A stretch of DNA of 64,000 bases, taken from contig CANNKG010000001.1 of the NCBI GenBank assembly GCA_947505105.1, positions 1-64,000 of the forward strand. Reading direction: 5' to 3'. The stretch's first letter is position 1; each line of letters begins with the position of its first letter. The stretch is from Methylococcaceae bacterium. Lineage in GTDB: Bacteria; Pseudomonadota; Gammaproteobacteria; Methylococcales; Methylomonadaceae. A program made the position numbers and the translations under genes. The notes beneath the pieces are model-generated. The model had not been told where the DNA came from, did not search any database, and was given only the letters and a program-made list of their open reading frames with translations. Positions 18,591 to 27,921 of this stretch are shown in pieces.

Positions 18591-19304
18591 TTAATCACCG
18601 CGAATATATCGCTGACAGAAACTGGTCAGCAACGCTCCGGCGACCCCCAATGCCAGCCAGGGCCATGCAACTAATAATCCCAACGCCGCGCCATCTAATA
18701 CTGAGATACCTGCCAGCATTGCAGGAATCCGAGAACCCAGATCAGTCGCAGTGCTTGAGTTTTCATATCTTGCGACCAAACTAAGCGCAATTACGTAGCA
18801 AAATTGCAGACTCCCCAACAGCAGAATGAATTGAGAAAGTTCATTCGTCAACGCCAACGAAACATTGACAAAAATCAGGGCGCGACAGGATGCCATCAGT
18901 AAAACGCTCCAAGCGCTTTGCTTGTGATACAGATCATAAGCGACAATCGTGACAATCAATGCAATACCCGCTAGCGCTCCACTCAGATAAGGCGTACCGA
19001 AAAACAATAATCCCAAGCCAATCCCAAACATAATCATGGCCATGCTCAACGCGGCACGCTCAGATATTCGCCCCGATGGAATCGGTCGCTGCGGACGATG
19101 GATTCGATCATATTCGATATCGCACCAGTCATTGAGCGTCATGCCTGCGATATAAAAACAGGAGTTCGCCAACAGCAGCCTCCAAAATATCTCAGGCAGT
19201 GATCCGGTCGCCAGAACACATGCCGCAATCACGTTGGTCCAAACCGTAGGAAGATTGCTTACCCGCCAAATTTCCAAATAGGCCTTGAGGGTGGTGTTCA
19301 TCAA
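18591..19304 (-). CDS. eboC: UbiA-like prenyltransferase EboC
   Basis: This 237-residue integral membrane protein, with about seven hydrophobic helices, carries the UbiA aspartate motif NDWCDIEYD (about residues 58-66) followed by RPIPSGRIS, the typical extension. The second motif region is YDLYHKQSAW. UbiA enzymes transfer a prenyl chain to an acceptor in the membrane. At 237 residues it is shorter than UbiA itself (about 290), which seems usual for EboC. The start directly follows the stop of the phosphatase-like gene (zero-base gap), so they are co-translated. The prenyl acceptor in ebo pathways is not known. Confidence 0.88.
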   Translation of the reverse strand: MMNTTLKAYLEIWRVSNLPTVWTNVIAACVLATGSLPEIFWRLLLANSCFYIAGMTLNDWCDIEYDRIHRPQRPIPSGRISERAALSMAMIMFGIGLGLLFFGTPYLSGALAGIALIVTIVAYDLYHKQSAWSVLLMASCRALIFVNVSLALTNELSQFILLLGSLQFCYVIALSLVARYENSSTATDLGSRIPAMLAGISVLDGAALGLLVAWPWLALGVAGALLTSFCQRYIRGD

Positions 19305-20675
19305 TTAGTCCGAGAACAGGTGACGCAAGATCAGCTTATACACATCGACTGCCGCTAGTGCATCGTTTTCCATTAATTGCGGTTCAGTGCTGATAAGCAG
19401 CGGGCCGTCATCGGGATGAACGACCATAGCCCCATGAGAACCCTTGACCAGACTCGGATCGAGTGGAATCACATCCATCAGATAACGCAAACCGAGCTGT
19501 TTTTTAGCCAGAATACTTGCGATCTTTAGCTTCGGGAAACGAATCGCTCGGTCGATAAAAAGTTCGCACGGATCATATCCGGGCTTGGCGTGAATATTAA
19601 CGGTCCGAGCATAATCGGGCGCAAGATTGTCATCGAGCCACCAGTAATAGCTAAACCAACTATCGACCGAAGCCAACAATACGATGTCGCCGGAACGCTC
19701 GTGATCTAAACCAAAGGCCGGTTTAGTTTCATGATCCAGCACATGGTTGACACCAGGGTGAGCTAAGAACAATTCGCGCACTCGCGAAATATCACGCGGG
19801 TCTTTAACATAGATATGGCAAATCTGATGGTCAGCAACAGCAAAGGCCCGGCTTGAACCCGGATCAAGATATTCCCGGCCGAGATCCACTTTAAGCGAGA
19901 TCAAACCAGCCTCGCGCAGTATCCGGTTCGGATGAATCACTCGCTTGACCGGGCTGATGCCATACTCGGAAAGCAGCATGATCCGGCAACCCTGTTCCTT
20001 GAAAAAATCGATCAATTGCCCACCGAGTGCATCGACATCGGCTAAATCGCTATCGATACTTCCAAGAGGGCCGTGCTTTTGCAAACAGTAGTCCAAATGC
20101 GGCAAATAGATCAACTGTAACGTCGGGCGATGTTGGCTCTCAATTGCCATAGCGGCTTTTGCAATCCATTGGCTCGAGGCAATTGAAGTGCTTGGCCCCC
20201 AGAAATGGAACAGCGGAAACTGCCCGAACTCACGATTAAATTGATCGCGCAGCTCTGGCGGCCAGCTGTAGCAGTCCGGAATTTTTTGGCCATCCGCGCT
20301 ATATAACGGTCTGGGCGTAATGGTAAAGTCGGCGTCGGTATTCATCGCATACCACCAAAAGGTATTGGCAACCGTGAAGGCAGAATTACGACGCCGGGCT
20401 TCGTGCCAAATTTTATCCCCTTGAATCAACCGATTCGATTGCCGCCAAAACAACACTTCCCCGAGCTTACGAAAATACCAGCCATTGCCTACGATGCCGT
20501 GACTGTTGGGTAAACGTCCGGTTAAATAGGTTGCCTGCATCGAACAGGTGACCGCAGGCAAAATGCTCTGGATAGTCACACTTTCAGACAGCATGGCTGA
20601 AAGCCGAGGCGTATTCCCCCTTTGTAGTAAACGTCGGCTAAGCCCAACGACATTAATGACAACGCATCGTTTCAC
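19305..20675 (-). CDS. eboF: Alkaline-phosphatase-superfamily protein EboF with altered metal site
   Basis: The protein has 456 residues with the nucleotide pyrophosphatase/phosphodiesterase fold: ILPAVTCSMQATYLTGRLP contains the nucleophile Thr region, and YLPHLDYCLQKHG and GSHGA supply Asp and His positions. Two canonical metal sites are altered. The first strand reads VVINVVGLS where Asp is usual, and LLSEYGIS stands where S-D-H-G is usual. Either the family binds metal differently or it is not a phosphatase in the classic sense. The gene overlaps the end of eboE by 23 bases and abuts eboC, so expression is tightly linked. Confidence 0.85.
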   Translation of the reverse strand: MKRCVVINVVGLSRRLLQRGNTPRLSAMLSESVTIQSILPAVTCSMQATYLTGRLPNSHGIVGNGWYFRKLGEVLFWRQSNRLIQGDKIWHEARRRNSAFTVANTFWWYAMNTDADFTITPRPLYSADGQKIPDCYSWPPELRDQFNREFGQFPLFHFWGPSTSIASSQWIAKAAMAIESQHRPTLQLIYLPHLDYCLQKHGPLGSIDSDLADVDALGGQLIDFFKEQGCRIMLLSEYGISPVKRVIHPNRILREAGLISLKVDLGREYLDPGSSRAFAVADHQICHIYVKDPRDISRVRELFLAHPGVNHVLDHETKPAFGLDHERSGDIVLLASVDSWFSYYWWLDDNLAPDYARTVNIHAKPGYDPCELFIDRAIRFPKLKIASILAKKQLGLRYLMDVIPLDPSLVKGSHGAMVVHPDDGPLLISTEPQLMENDALAAVDVYKLILRHLFSD

Positions 20676-21786
20676 AAAGCCGACTCTCTAGCCATTTTAA
20701 TTCTCTGACGATCGAATCGGAAACTGATCCAGTTCGCAGTTCCGCTGGGAGTACATCCCAGGTATAAGTTTCGACCTCCAGAAGCTGACTTTTGGCTAAT
20801 AAGGGTAAAATTTTTTCCAGAAACGAACGTGTCGTTCGATATTCGCTCATCTGGTCAATAAAAATCGGGACGTGAAAATGACAACGCCATTCATCGCCCG
20901 AAACCCTAACATGCTCTGCTTGAGCCACCGACAAATCAAGGTAGCGGGAGATTTTACCGTTACGCGCCTTAATGACCACCTGATGCAAATAACGTGGCTC
21001 ATCAAACTGATCGAGTAGAGTAGGACTAGGATCAAGCAAACTAAGCGCTGAAGACACTTGCACCTTAGCAATTCGAATGCCGGCATCGCTCAGGAGTTTA
21101 AGTGAATCGGCGGGGTCTTCGAACTCAACCGCTTGATGACAGCAATCATAACAAATGCCGATCACTGCTTGCAGTTCCGCCGGTAAAGCCAAAACCTCAA
21201 AGAAACGACACACTTCCTCTGTCGTTTCGAGAAAGCAAGCCGGTTCAGGTTCCAAAGCCAGAATAATTTCCTTACCCCGGCTATTTTTGAGTTGGATCAG
21301 GTGCTCAAGAACTGAGGTAAGCTGGCGTTTAATCAGCGGCAGGTCTTGCCAATTTAGGTTTGCTTTAAATCCAATGGGAACCGTGGAGATAGAACCCTGT
21401 AATCCTGGCGGCAACCATTCTGCCAGTAAATTGGCAAGGCTAATCGTGTATTTGACTCGCTCAGGACTGCGCCAATCCGGCAAATACACCTGCTCTTTGA
21501 TTCGTTCCTGATGAAAGGAACCATAAGAAAAACCGTTCAAGGTCGGCACAAAGCAGTTATGTTGCTTCATCCAGTTTATAAATCTTCGAGATTGTGCTTT
21601 ATCGCCTTCCAGTTGCAAGGCCGCTTGTTGTGAAAGACGTAAGCCAATCGGAAAATCGCGTTCCGGTGAAACTTTGGCTTTGATTTCGGGGATATGCCAT
21701 TGAAGAGCCAGCAGGGTTTGATGCCAGTCATCACTCGGATGGATGTTGGTACAGTATGTAATCAACTGATCTGACAGTTCGGACAT
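20653..21786 (-). CDS. eboE: TIM-barrel metabolite traffic protein EboE
   Basis: The protein has 377 residues with a xylose-isomerase-like TIM barrel. The family N-terminal motif ITYCTNIHPSDDW, then FSYGSFH, LALEPEPACFLET (metal-binding Glu) and GICYDCCHQAVEFED (metal-binding Asp/His) are all visible, as is a late HFHVPIF strand. EboE proteins are described as metabolite traffic proteins of ebo loci, though the fold suggests an isomerase or epimerase acting on a sugar- or cyclitol-like compound. It has no signal peptide, so it is cytoplasmic. Its 3' end overlaps eboF by 23 bases. Confidence 0.88.
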   Translation of the reverse strand: MSELSDQLITYCTNIHPSDDWHQTLLALQWHIPEIKAKVSPERDFPIGLRLSQQAALQLEGDKAQSRRFINWMKQHNCFVPTLNGFSYGSFHQERIKEQVYLPDWRSPERVKYTISLANLLAEWLPPGLQGSISTVPIGFKANLNWQDLPLIKRQLTSVLEHLIQLKNSRGKEIILALEPEPACFLETTEEVCRFFEVLALPAELQAVIGICYDCCHQAVEFEDPADSLKLLSDAGIRIAKVQVSSALSLLDPSPTLLDQFDEPRYLHQVVIKARNGKISRYLDLSVAQAEHVRVSGDEWRCHFHVPIFIDQMSEYRTTRSFLEKILPLLAKSQLLEVETYTWDVLPAELRTGSVSDSIVRELKWLESRLCETMRCH

Positions 21787-21877
21787 GATACAAACCCTTG
21801 GCTTAGCTCAGAATTAAGCGTCTATGCTCGGCGGGATCTAAAGGTTCATCGCTGAACGTGGCGATCGAGCCGAGCTA

Positions 21878-22804
21878 TTACTCGATGATAAGGTCATCTT
21901 TTGGACGAACTTTTCTCTGAGTTTCCACAACCGGCTCACGACCGCCACGCAGGATAGAACTCCCTTCGAATAAGGTGCGTTGATCAATCAACGGTTGATT
22001 GAGCCAATCTTCTTCATGCAATTGCCCACTCTGCCCGTAAGCCTCCAAAGCATTTTGATAGCAGACTAAGCGCACACTCTGTGGGTCAATACCGCGCTGC
22101 AAAGCTAATTTTGCGGTTTTTGCGACGGCCAAAGGTTCAGAAATTCCCCAGTCACAGGCCGAATCAACAATAATGCGATCAGCTCCGTATTCATGGAGAA
22201 TATCGACCATGCGCATATTACCCATTTTTGTGCTTGGATAAATCGAAAACGCCGCCCAAAACCCTCGATCCAGCACCTCTCTGACAGTTTCTTCGTTGTT
22301 ATGGTCAACAATGACTTTACTAGGTTCTAACCCATGTTCGATACAAACGTCCATCGAACGCGATGTGCCTTTTTTCTTATCACGATGCGGAGTATGGATC
22401 ATAACCGGCAAATCCAGTTCCTTAGCTAACTCCAGTTGAAGTCTGAAATACTTGTCTTCCAAGACAGTTTGTTCATCGTAACCAATCTCACCAATCGCCA
22501 CGACGCCCTCTTTCAACGCAAAGCGGGGAATAAGTTCCATAACTGCTTCTGCGAGCGGTTCATTGTTGGCTTCTTTAGAATTAAGACCGATGGTACAGTA
22601 ATGACATATTCCGAACTGACTGGCTCTATAGCGTTCAAAACCAACCAGTGACGACAGGTAATCCAAATAGGAACCGGGATTGGTGCGCGGCTGACCGAGC
22701 CAAAACGCTGGTTCGATCACTGCGACAATACCCGACGCCGCCATGGCCTCATAGTCATCAGTGGTGCGAGAGATCATATGAGCATGTGGATCGATGAACA
22801 TCAT
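21878..22804 (-). CDS. eboB: TatD-family metal hydrolase EboB
   Basis: A TatD-type amidohydrolase barrel of 308 residues: FIDPHAHM (metal HxH), a Glu in IGEIGYDE, MIHTPHRD and VDHNNEE His positions, and the catalytic Asp in IIVDSACDWG. Classical TatD proteins are nucleases or phosphoesterases, but the ebo branch has no known substrate. The start is one of two adjacent ATG codons. Ninety-one bases separate it from eboE downstream, and 138 bases with no visible gene separate it from the export genes upstream. Confidence 0.87.
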   Translation of the reverse strand: MMFIDPHAHMISRTTDDYEAMAASGIVAVIEPAFWLGQPRTNPGSYLDYLSSLVGFERYRASQFGICHYCTIGLNSKEANNEPLAEAVMELIPRFALKEGVVAIGEIGYDEQTVLEDKYFRLQLELAKELDLPVMIHTPHRDKKKGTSRSMDVCIEHGLEPSKVIVDHNNEETVREVLDRGFWAAFSIYPSTKMGNMRMVDILHEYGADRIIVDSACDWGISEPLAVAKTAKLALQRGIDPQSVRLVCYQNALEAYGQSGQLHEEDWLNQPLIDQRTLFEGSSILRGGREPVVETQRKVRPKDDLIIE

Positions 22805-22942
22805 TGTTGTGATATCTCTACTACGAATTAACGAATAGCGTGTTTGATGGAACGTGTCATTTCTGAAAGCCCGGCCGAATAATTACATGCAGTGGTGGCA
22901 GAGCGACTTAGATACTTTATGGCACACTCATCGCTAAGATAC

Positions 22943-23947
22943 TTACTCATCCAAGGCGATCTTGACATTGAGCTCCAGACCCACCGGAAGTTGTATCGGC
23001 TGTTCAGGCTCAATAAACACCTGAATCACGTCAATATCCTTGCGCTCAGTCGCTGATTTAGTAAAAACCGTTTTTTTACCCATAATTTGTTTCACCAAAC
23101 TGATGTGGGCTGGAACTTCACGATTTCCCAAACCTCTACCGAATAAGACTGCTTTTTGGCCATTACGCAATTGAAGCGCATAGTTCTCGTCAATTTCAGC
23201 GCGAACCAGCAACTTTGAAATATCGCCTAACAAGATAACCGGCTCAGGACTACCAGCGACATAAGTAGATTCGCCAACGTAGTGAATAATTTCCAACACA
23301 GTTCCATCAATGGGTGCAATCAGCCGAGTTTGCGCAAGATGCTGTTGTGCAGCTAATAAATTGGCTTCAGCGACACTCACTTGCTGTTGGCTTGCCTGCC
23401 GATCTACATCACGCACTGAATGAATCAAATTTTGAACTTCGGATTGCAAACGAAGATTTTCAGTACGTTTTAAACTGACGTTAGTTTCGGCCAAATCGTA
23501 ATCTTCTTCAGTCGCAAACTTTTTCTGTTCCAGCTGGCTAATCCGTTTCAACTTACGATTGGCAAATTCGGTTTCTAATAGCGCAGATTTTTGCGCATGC
23601 TTTTTAGCTTCAATTTCGAAAGGATTTATTCCGGCGATGGTTTTCTGATAATTGGCTTTTGCAGCCTGAAGCTGGTTTTCTGCAACTTTAACCGCCACTT
23701 GTTCTTCAACATTGTTTTGTTGCGACAAGATCTCACCGGCTTTAACGCTCTGTCCAAGTTTAACCTTGAGTTCTTCGATAATACCAGGATTTTTAAACGC
23801 AAGTCTACGCACTTCAGAGGCTGGCTCGGTATAACCGATACCTTGTATCCAATGCGGTGACCCATCCGATGGCTGAGCGCAGACCACACTGGACAGTAAA
23901 CTCAAAACCACAGCCGGAAATTGACGGACAAAATAATTCATATTCAC
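22943..23947 (-). CDS. HlyD/DevB-like membrane fusion protein
   Basis: The protein has 334 residues: a signal peptide (NYFVRQFPAVVLSLLSSVVCAQ), a lipoyl half-motif (GIIEELKVKLGQSVKAGEIL), a long helical hairpin of about 130 residues that would reach toward TolC, the second lipoyl half (LIAPIDGTVLEI) and a beta-barrel domain. It links an inner-membrane ABC transporter to an outer-membrane channel. The helical hairpin and the paired DevA- and DevC-like genes just upstream match DevB of cyanobacteria, which exports glycolipids. It stands between the exporter and the ebo genes, probably in one operon. Confidence 0.85.
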   Translation of the reverse strand: MNMNYFVRQFPAVVLSLLSSVVCAQPSDGSPHWIQGIGYTEPASEVRRLAFKNPGIIEELKVKLGQSVKAGEILSQQNNVEEQVAVKVAENQLQAAKANYQKTIAGINPFEIEAKKHAQKSALLETEFANRKLKRISQLEQKKFATEEDYDLAETNVSLKRTENLRLQSEVQNLIHSVRDVDRQASQQQVSVAEANLLAAQQHLAQTRLIAPIDGTVLEIIHYVGESTYVAGSPEPVILLGDISKLLVRAEIDENYALQLRNGQKAVLFGRGLGNREVPAHISLVKQIMGKKTVFTKSATERKDIDVIQVFIEPEQPIQLPVGLELNVKIALDE

Positions 23948-23971
23948 TTCTCTGTTGGATTCTACACTGTA

Positions 23972-24664
23972 TTATTTGACATTCTGTTTAACTTGCACAA
24001 TTCCATTTTCGATTGCCAAAATTCTGTCAAAAAGTGGCAACATCCGAACATCATGCGTTACAACCACCAACACCGCTTGCTCGACCCGAGCCTGATCCAA
24101 CAAGAGTTCTACGACTGTCTGGCCGTTGTGCCAGTCCAACGCTGCGGTCGGCTCATCCGCCAAAACAATAGAGGGTCTATGCAACAGCGCGCGAGCAATC
24201 GCCACCCGCTGCCGCTGCCCACCACTCAGCTGTGAAGGGAATTTTGGGGCCATAGCGACCAGTTGTAAGCGTTCAATTAACAGTTGAATACGCTGCTCAA
24301 TGTCATCAGCTTGCATACCGGTATTTCGCGCGAAGACCACTAGGTTTTCTTTGATGGTCAAGAACGGTAATAATTGGGCATGCTGAAATATGAAACCCAA
24401 TTTTAATCGTCTCACTTCAGTCAAGCTACTTTTGTCTTTAAAATTAACCGCTTCGGAATTAATGATCAGCTCACCCTCACTAGGCGCTAATAAACAGCCC
24501 AAAATGGAAAGCAAAGTGGTTTTACCGGAACCTGAGGGGCCAATCAATACCGAAGCTTGGCCTTTTTGAAAGGTCAAATCAACCCGAGACAAGACCTGTT
24601 CTTTCTGCTCGCCCTCACCGTAGGATTTCGAGATTCCCTGACAAACTAATACGTCGCTGCTCAT
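23972..24664 (-). CDS. ABC transporter ATPase (DevA/LolD/MacB type)
   Basis: The protein has 230 residues with Walker A GPSGSGKTT, Q-loop FQHAQLLPF, signature LSGGQRQRVAIARAL, Walker B VLADEPTAALD and a switch His in VVVTHD. It powers the FtsX-type permease encoded immediately upstream: its start overlaps the permease stop by four bases. Class membership (MacB/LolD/DevA) follows from its size and the FtsX-type partner. It would energise extrusion of the cluster product through the HlyD-like protein and TolC. Confidence 0.9.
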   Translation of the reverse strand: MSSDVLVCQGISKSYGEGEQKEQVLSRVDLTFQKGQASVLIGPSGSGKTTLLSILGCLLAPSEGELIINSEAVNFKDKSSLTEVRRLKLGFIFQHAQLLPFLTIKENLVVFARNTGMQADDIEQRIQLLIERLQLVAMAPKFPSQLSGGQRQRVAIARALLHRPSIVLADEPTAALDWHNGQTVVELLLDQARVEQAVLVVVTHDVRMLPLFDRILAIENGIVQVKQNVK

Positions 24665-25821
24665 CCGTGGAACACCATTACTGGATCAAGTTTAAATATT
24701 GCGCGGATCGAAAACCAAGAGGCCCCTATGCAACATAATAGAAAGAATATTATTAACGCAATCGACACGTAATTGGTTGTTTCAAGCGGTATCGGAGAGG
24801 TAGCAGAAGCGTTGCTCGCGACACCGAATAGCACGGCTCCCAGAGAGATCCCCAAGCCACCTAAACAAAAACTCTGACTCAAAATAATGGACCGTAAGGT
24901 CTTATGATGAAAACCGAGCGCCAACAAAGTCGCATAATTGGGCAAATGATCCTGGGTGATCGCAAACAGGGTCTGACTCATGATCACCGCGCCCACCAGC
25001 ATACCCAAGGCAGCGGTAATAATCACGGTTATGCCAATTCCGGTTTCCAACATCCAATATTTGACGGAACGTTCGGCAAACTCGGAACTGGTTAACGCTT
25101 CCACATTTGAGACCGATTGATTAATGAGGTCACGTACTTTCATAGGATCTTCACCCTCCGCTACTCTGGCAAGCACATACGAAATTTCATCATCTCGATA
25201 GTAAGGCGTGTATTTCTGCGCGTTTCTGATCGAGGTAAACACAAACGGCGCAGCCGTAAAAGTCCGCACTCCACGAGAGAACCCGCCCATAATGACTCGA
25301 TGGCCTTGAATTTCAGCTTCATCACCGACTTTCCACACCCCAAGCATATCGCCGTAAAGTTCATCAACGACCACGGTATCGGGTTGACGAGTAATTTCAA
25401 TACTACCGCTGGCAAACTCCCAAGGGCCTCCAGTAAAACTGTCGTCTAAGCCAATCACTTCAACGTTGATTCGTTTACCTTGCGGATGATGCCAAGTCGC
25501 CCAGCCAATTAACATGCTTTCAGCCCACTTGACACCCGGAACACTACTGACCTGCTGGACACGATGTCGAGGTATCGCAGTACCGTAATCGAAAGTGCGT
25601 GTTTCTTTCGCCATCACCCAGAGATCAGCGCCGGCATGATTGATAATCGCACTGTTGGTATTGACCCAACCTACCAACAAACCAATCTGAGCCGCGGCAA
25701 GAAAAAAAGCCATCGAAATCCCGGTCACTGTCATAAAAAAACGCAGTTTATTATGGGATAACATCTTTATAGCAACAGGCAAAATAACCGCATTCATGAA
25801 ATTATTCAGCTTCCTTAACAT
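24661..25821 (-). CDS. ABC transporter permease (DevC/FtsX-like)
   Basis: The protein has 386 residues with one N-terminal helix (about 27-50, FFMTVTGISMAFFLAAAQIGLL), a large periplasmic MacB-PCD-like domain (about 55-255) and three C-terminal helices. This is the FtsX/MacB/DevC layout. The periplasmic part includes GVKWAESMLIGWATW and conserved GGF-type turns typical of DevC. A start at residue 9 (MNAVILPV) is an alternative. It is upstream of and overlaps the ATPase gene by four bases, and a 310-base gap separates it from the tolC-like gene. Confidence 0.85.
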   Translation of the reverse strand: MLRKLNNFMNAVILPVAIKMLSHNKLRFFMTVTGISMAFFLAAAQIGLLVGWVNTNSAIINHAGADLWVMAKETRTFDYGTAIPRHRVQQVSSVPGVKWAESMLIGWATWHHPQGKRINVEVIGLDDSFTGGPWEFASGSIEITRQPDTVVVDELYGDMLGVWKVGDEAEIQGHRVIMGGFSRGVRTFTAAPFVFTSIRNAQKYTPYYRDDEISYVLARVAEGEDPMKVRDLINQSVSNVEALTSSEFAERSVKYWMLETGIGITVIITAALGMLVGAVIMSQTLFAITQDHLPNYATLLALGFHHKTLRSIILSQSFCLGGLGISLGAVLFGVASNASATSPIPLETTNYVSIALIIFFLLCCIGASWFSIRAIFKLDPVMVFHG

Positions 25822-26131
25822 TAATATTAGCTAATAACACCTGGAAGATGTTATCTACAAATCCGATCACCTATTCACTCAGACACCGCTAGATGCTTCG
25901 TGAATATAGATTGGGACGAGATGAATAACGTGCACTTCAATGTCATGAAAACTTATTTGTTTAAGTTTCATTAACCAATGCTTTAATTTTAAATTGCATA
26001 AGCCTCAAAACGAGATTCGATACCAAAATAAATTCTTACAAATAAATTATCTACCAATAAATAATAGCTAATCATCTTTAACGTTAATAAATTTTATTAA
26101 ACCGTTATTAATAATCACTAAGCATCAATAA
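25822..26131 (-). other. AT-rich intergenic gap between tolC-like gene and exporter
   Basis: This 310-base gap has no plausible coding frame. It is very AT-rich, with a 17-base palindrome TTAATAAATTTTATTAA at 26084-26100. It may hold a separate promoter for the permease gene, but no clear -35/-10 pair can be chosen by eye. Confidence 0.4.
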
Positions 26132-27502
26132 TTATTTAGCCGCTAACCAATAATTAATTTGTTGTAAATCATTTTTACTAATATCACTGATTGCAAATTT
26201 CAACTTAACACGATTTACAATATAACTGTATAAGGCCTGTGAATAATTACGCTTTGCTTTGTGTAACTTGCTTACTTCGGTTATAACATCCAATATTGTT
26301 CGTTTACCGGCATCAAATCCAGTTTCCGTTGATTCCAGAGCTGACTCACCGGATTGAATCGAGGTTTTTAATGCTTCGGCTCGGCTAATGCTGGTGATCA
26401 CGCCTCGATACGCATTATTGACATTTTTTTGCACTGTCCGTCGGGCAGCGTCTAATTTTTCTTTAGCCGCTTCGTATTCAAAACCCGCTTGACGAATCTT
26501 TGAACTCACCATCCCCCCTTCGAAAATTGGGACGTTAAGCTGTAAACCTATTAAATTTGAGCTACCACGAAGCCCGAACGTGCTGTTCGAATCCTGTTCT
26601 GTATGCGAGGCCAATAGATCTAATTGCGGGTAATGACCGCTTTGTTGTATCTCAATCGCTTTTCTAGCGACTTCAAGTTCGTTGGACAGGGCAATAATAT
26701 TCAAATTGTTACTATCTGCTAATCGCTCCCACTCGCTAACATTAACGGGATTTGGCTTAATCAACTCAGGTTTTTTGTCCAATTTTTTCAAGTCGGTCAG
26801 CTGAATACCGACTATTTCAACTAAGGTTTGACGTTCATCGGCAAGCAGGTTTTCGGCAGAAATTTCATCGGCAAGGATACCATCATAAGCTGCTTGAGCT
26901 TCTTGTATGTCTGCCACGATACCAAGACCAGCCTTATGTTTTTCGGTTGCTTGCTCCAACTTCCGCGCAACGACTTTTTTCTCATCGGCAAGAAATTTTA
27001 AATCATCCTCAGCGGCTAATACTTTGAAATAAGCTTCAACGACTTTTAAAGTGGTATTTTGCTTTACCAATTCATAATTAGCGATTGCTCCGGCAATTTG
27101 ATTATCTGCCTGATTTAATTGTATCCAATAATCATAATGAATTATGGGGGCTTTTAATTGCAAAGCAAAACCACTTGCCCAATAATTCTGATTACCAATG
27201 CCTATAAAATTTTCCTGTCTATTCTCAAGATAACCTTTATTACCTATTAATGTTGCTGAAAGAGTAGGCAGTAATCTTGCCAAGCCTTGATCGTCCATTT
27301 CATTAATAGCATTTTGTGTCGCATAAGCCTGCTTTAATACTGGATCATTATCCATGGCGAGTTGATAGACCGCTAATAAATCTTCAGCCGCACTTGTATT
27401 AACAAGCCCTAAAAACATAATATAGGCTAGTATGCAGTTCCGAGAATATTTGCAAATTATTATTACATAAAAATTTACTTTGTAAACAAACTTTGTAAAC
27501 AT
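26132..27502 (-). CDS. TolC-family outer membrane efflux protein
   Basis: The protein has 456 residues. A signal segment ends at VNTSAA, followed by DLLAVYQLAMDNDPVLKQAYA, the standard TolC N-terminal repeat start. Two long helix-rich repeats follow, with the conserved LNVPIFEGG strand in the second half and TGFDAGKRTILDV near the end. It forms the outer-membrane tunnel for tripartite export. It is the first gene of the minus-strand ebo-type cluster and is very likely the partner of the DevB/A/C-like exporter next to it. Its AT-rich, weakly defined 5' end makes the exact start uncertain. Confidence 0.87.
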   Translation of the reverse strand: MFTKFVYKVNFYVIIICKYSRNCILAYIMFLGLVNTSAAEDLLAVYQLAMDNDPVLKQAYATQNAINEMDDQGLARLLPTLSATLIGNKGYLENRQENFIGIGNQNYWASGFALQLKAPIIHYDYWIQLNQADNQIAGAIANYELVKQNTTLKVVEAYFKVLAAEDDLKFLADEKKVVARKLEQATEKHKAGLGIVADIQEAQAAYDGILADEISAENLLADERQTLVEIVGIQLTDLKKLDKKPELIKPNPVNVSEWERLADSNNLNIIALSNELEVARKAIEIQQSGHYPQLDLLASHTEQDSNSTFGLRGSSNLIGLQLNVPIFEGGMVSSKIRQAGFEYEAAKEKLDAARRTVQKNVNNAYRGVITSISRAEALKTSIQSGESALESTETGFDAGKRTILDVITEVSKLHKAKRNYSQALYSYIVNRVKLKFAISDISKNDLQQINYWLAAK

Positions 27503-27921
27503 TGATTTTCTCGCTTTTTGGACTCAATTAAATATAGCATAAGTAAATTTCAAAAGACCATATATTTTGGCTGATTAAGTTCTAGTATTAATCGATGATA
27601 AACCAACAATGCATTTTTTACATATATATCATCAGTCAATGTTGCCAACCATAATATCAATCGATGCAAAACCTTATTAGTCACTATTCAGAACCGTTCA
27701 TTAAATTCCTTCTCCCAAAAGAGGGATAAAATAGAGGGTCTAAATAATTATTCACAAACAACACCGATCCATAATGATTGATCAGTTGAGTGATATTAAA
27801 TTATAACTAGAAGCAATACCATCAAGCATGACTACTTTCGATGTCTAAATACTCCATAAATATCTAGCTCATCGGGCTTAAATAATTTCGAAACAATGCT
27901 TGCAATCAACCTTTAAAAGCA
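27503..27921. other. Intergenic region upstream of the ebo-type cluster
   Basis: This stretch of 419 bases holds no credible gene. It must contain the promoter of the tolC-like gene, but I see no clear consensus boxes. A short CCTTCTCCCAAAAGAGGGA palindrome at 27708-27726 resembles common intergenic repeat debris. Confidence 0.4.

Noticed and set aside
9974-27502. Scytonemin biosynthesis cluster
   Set aside because: The ebo and ScyD/ScyE-like genes suggest it, but no scyA, scyB or scyC homologue and no tryptophan or tyrosine pathway gene is present, so the product should not be called scytonemin.
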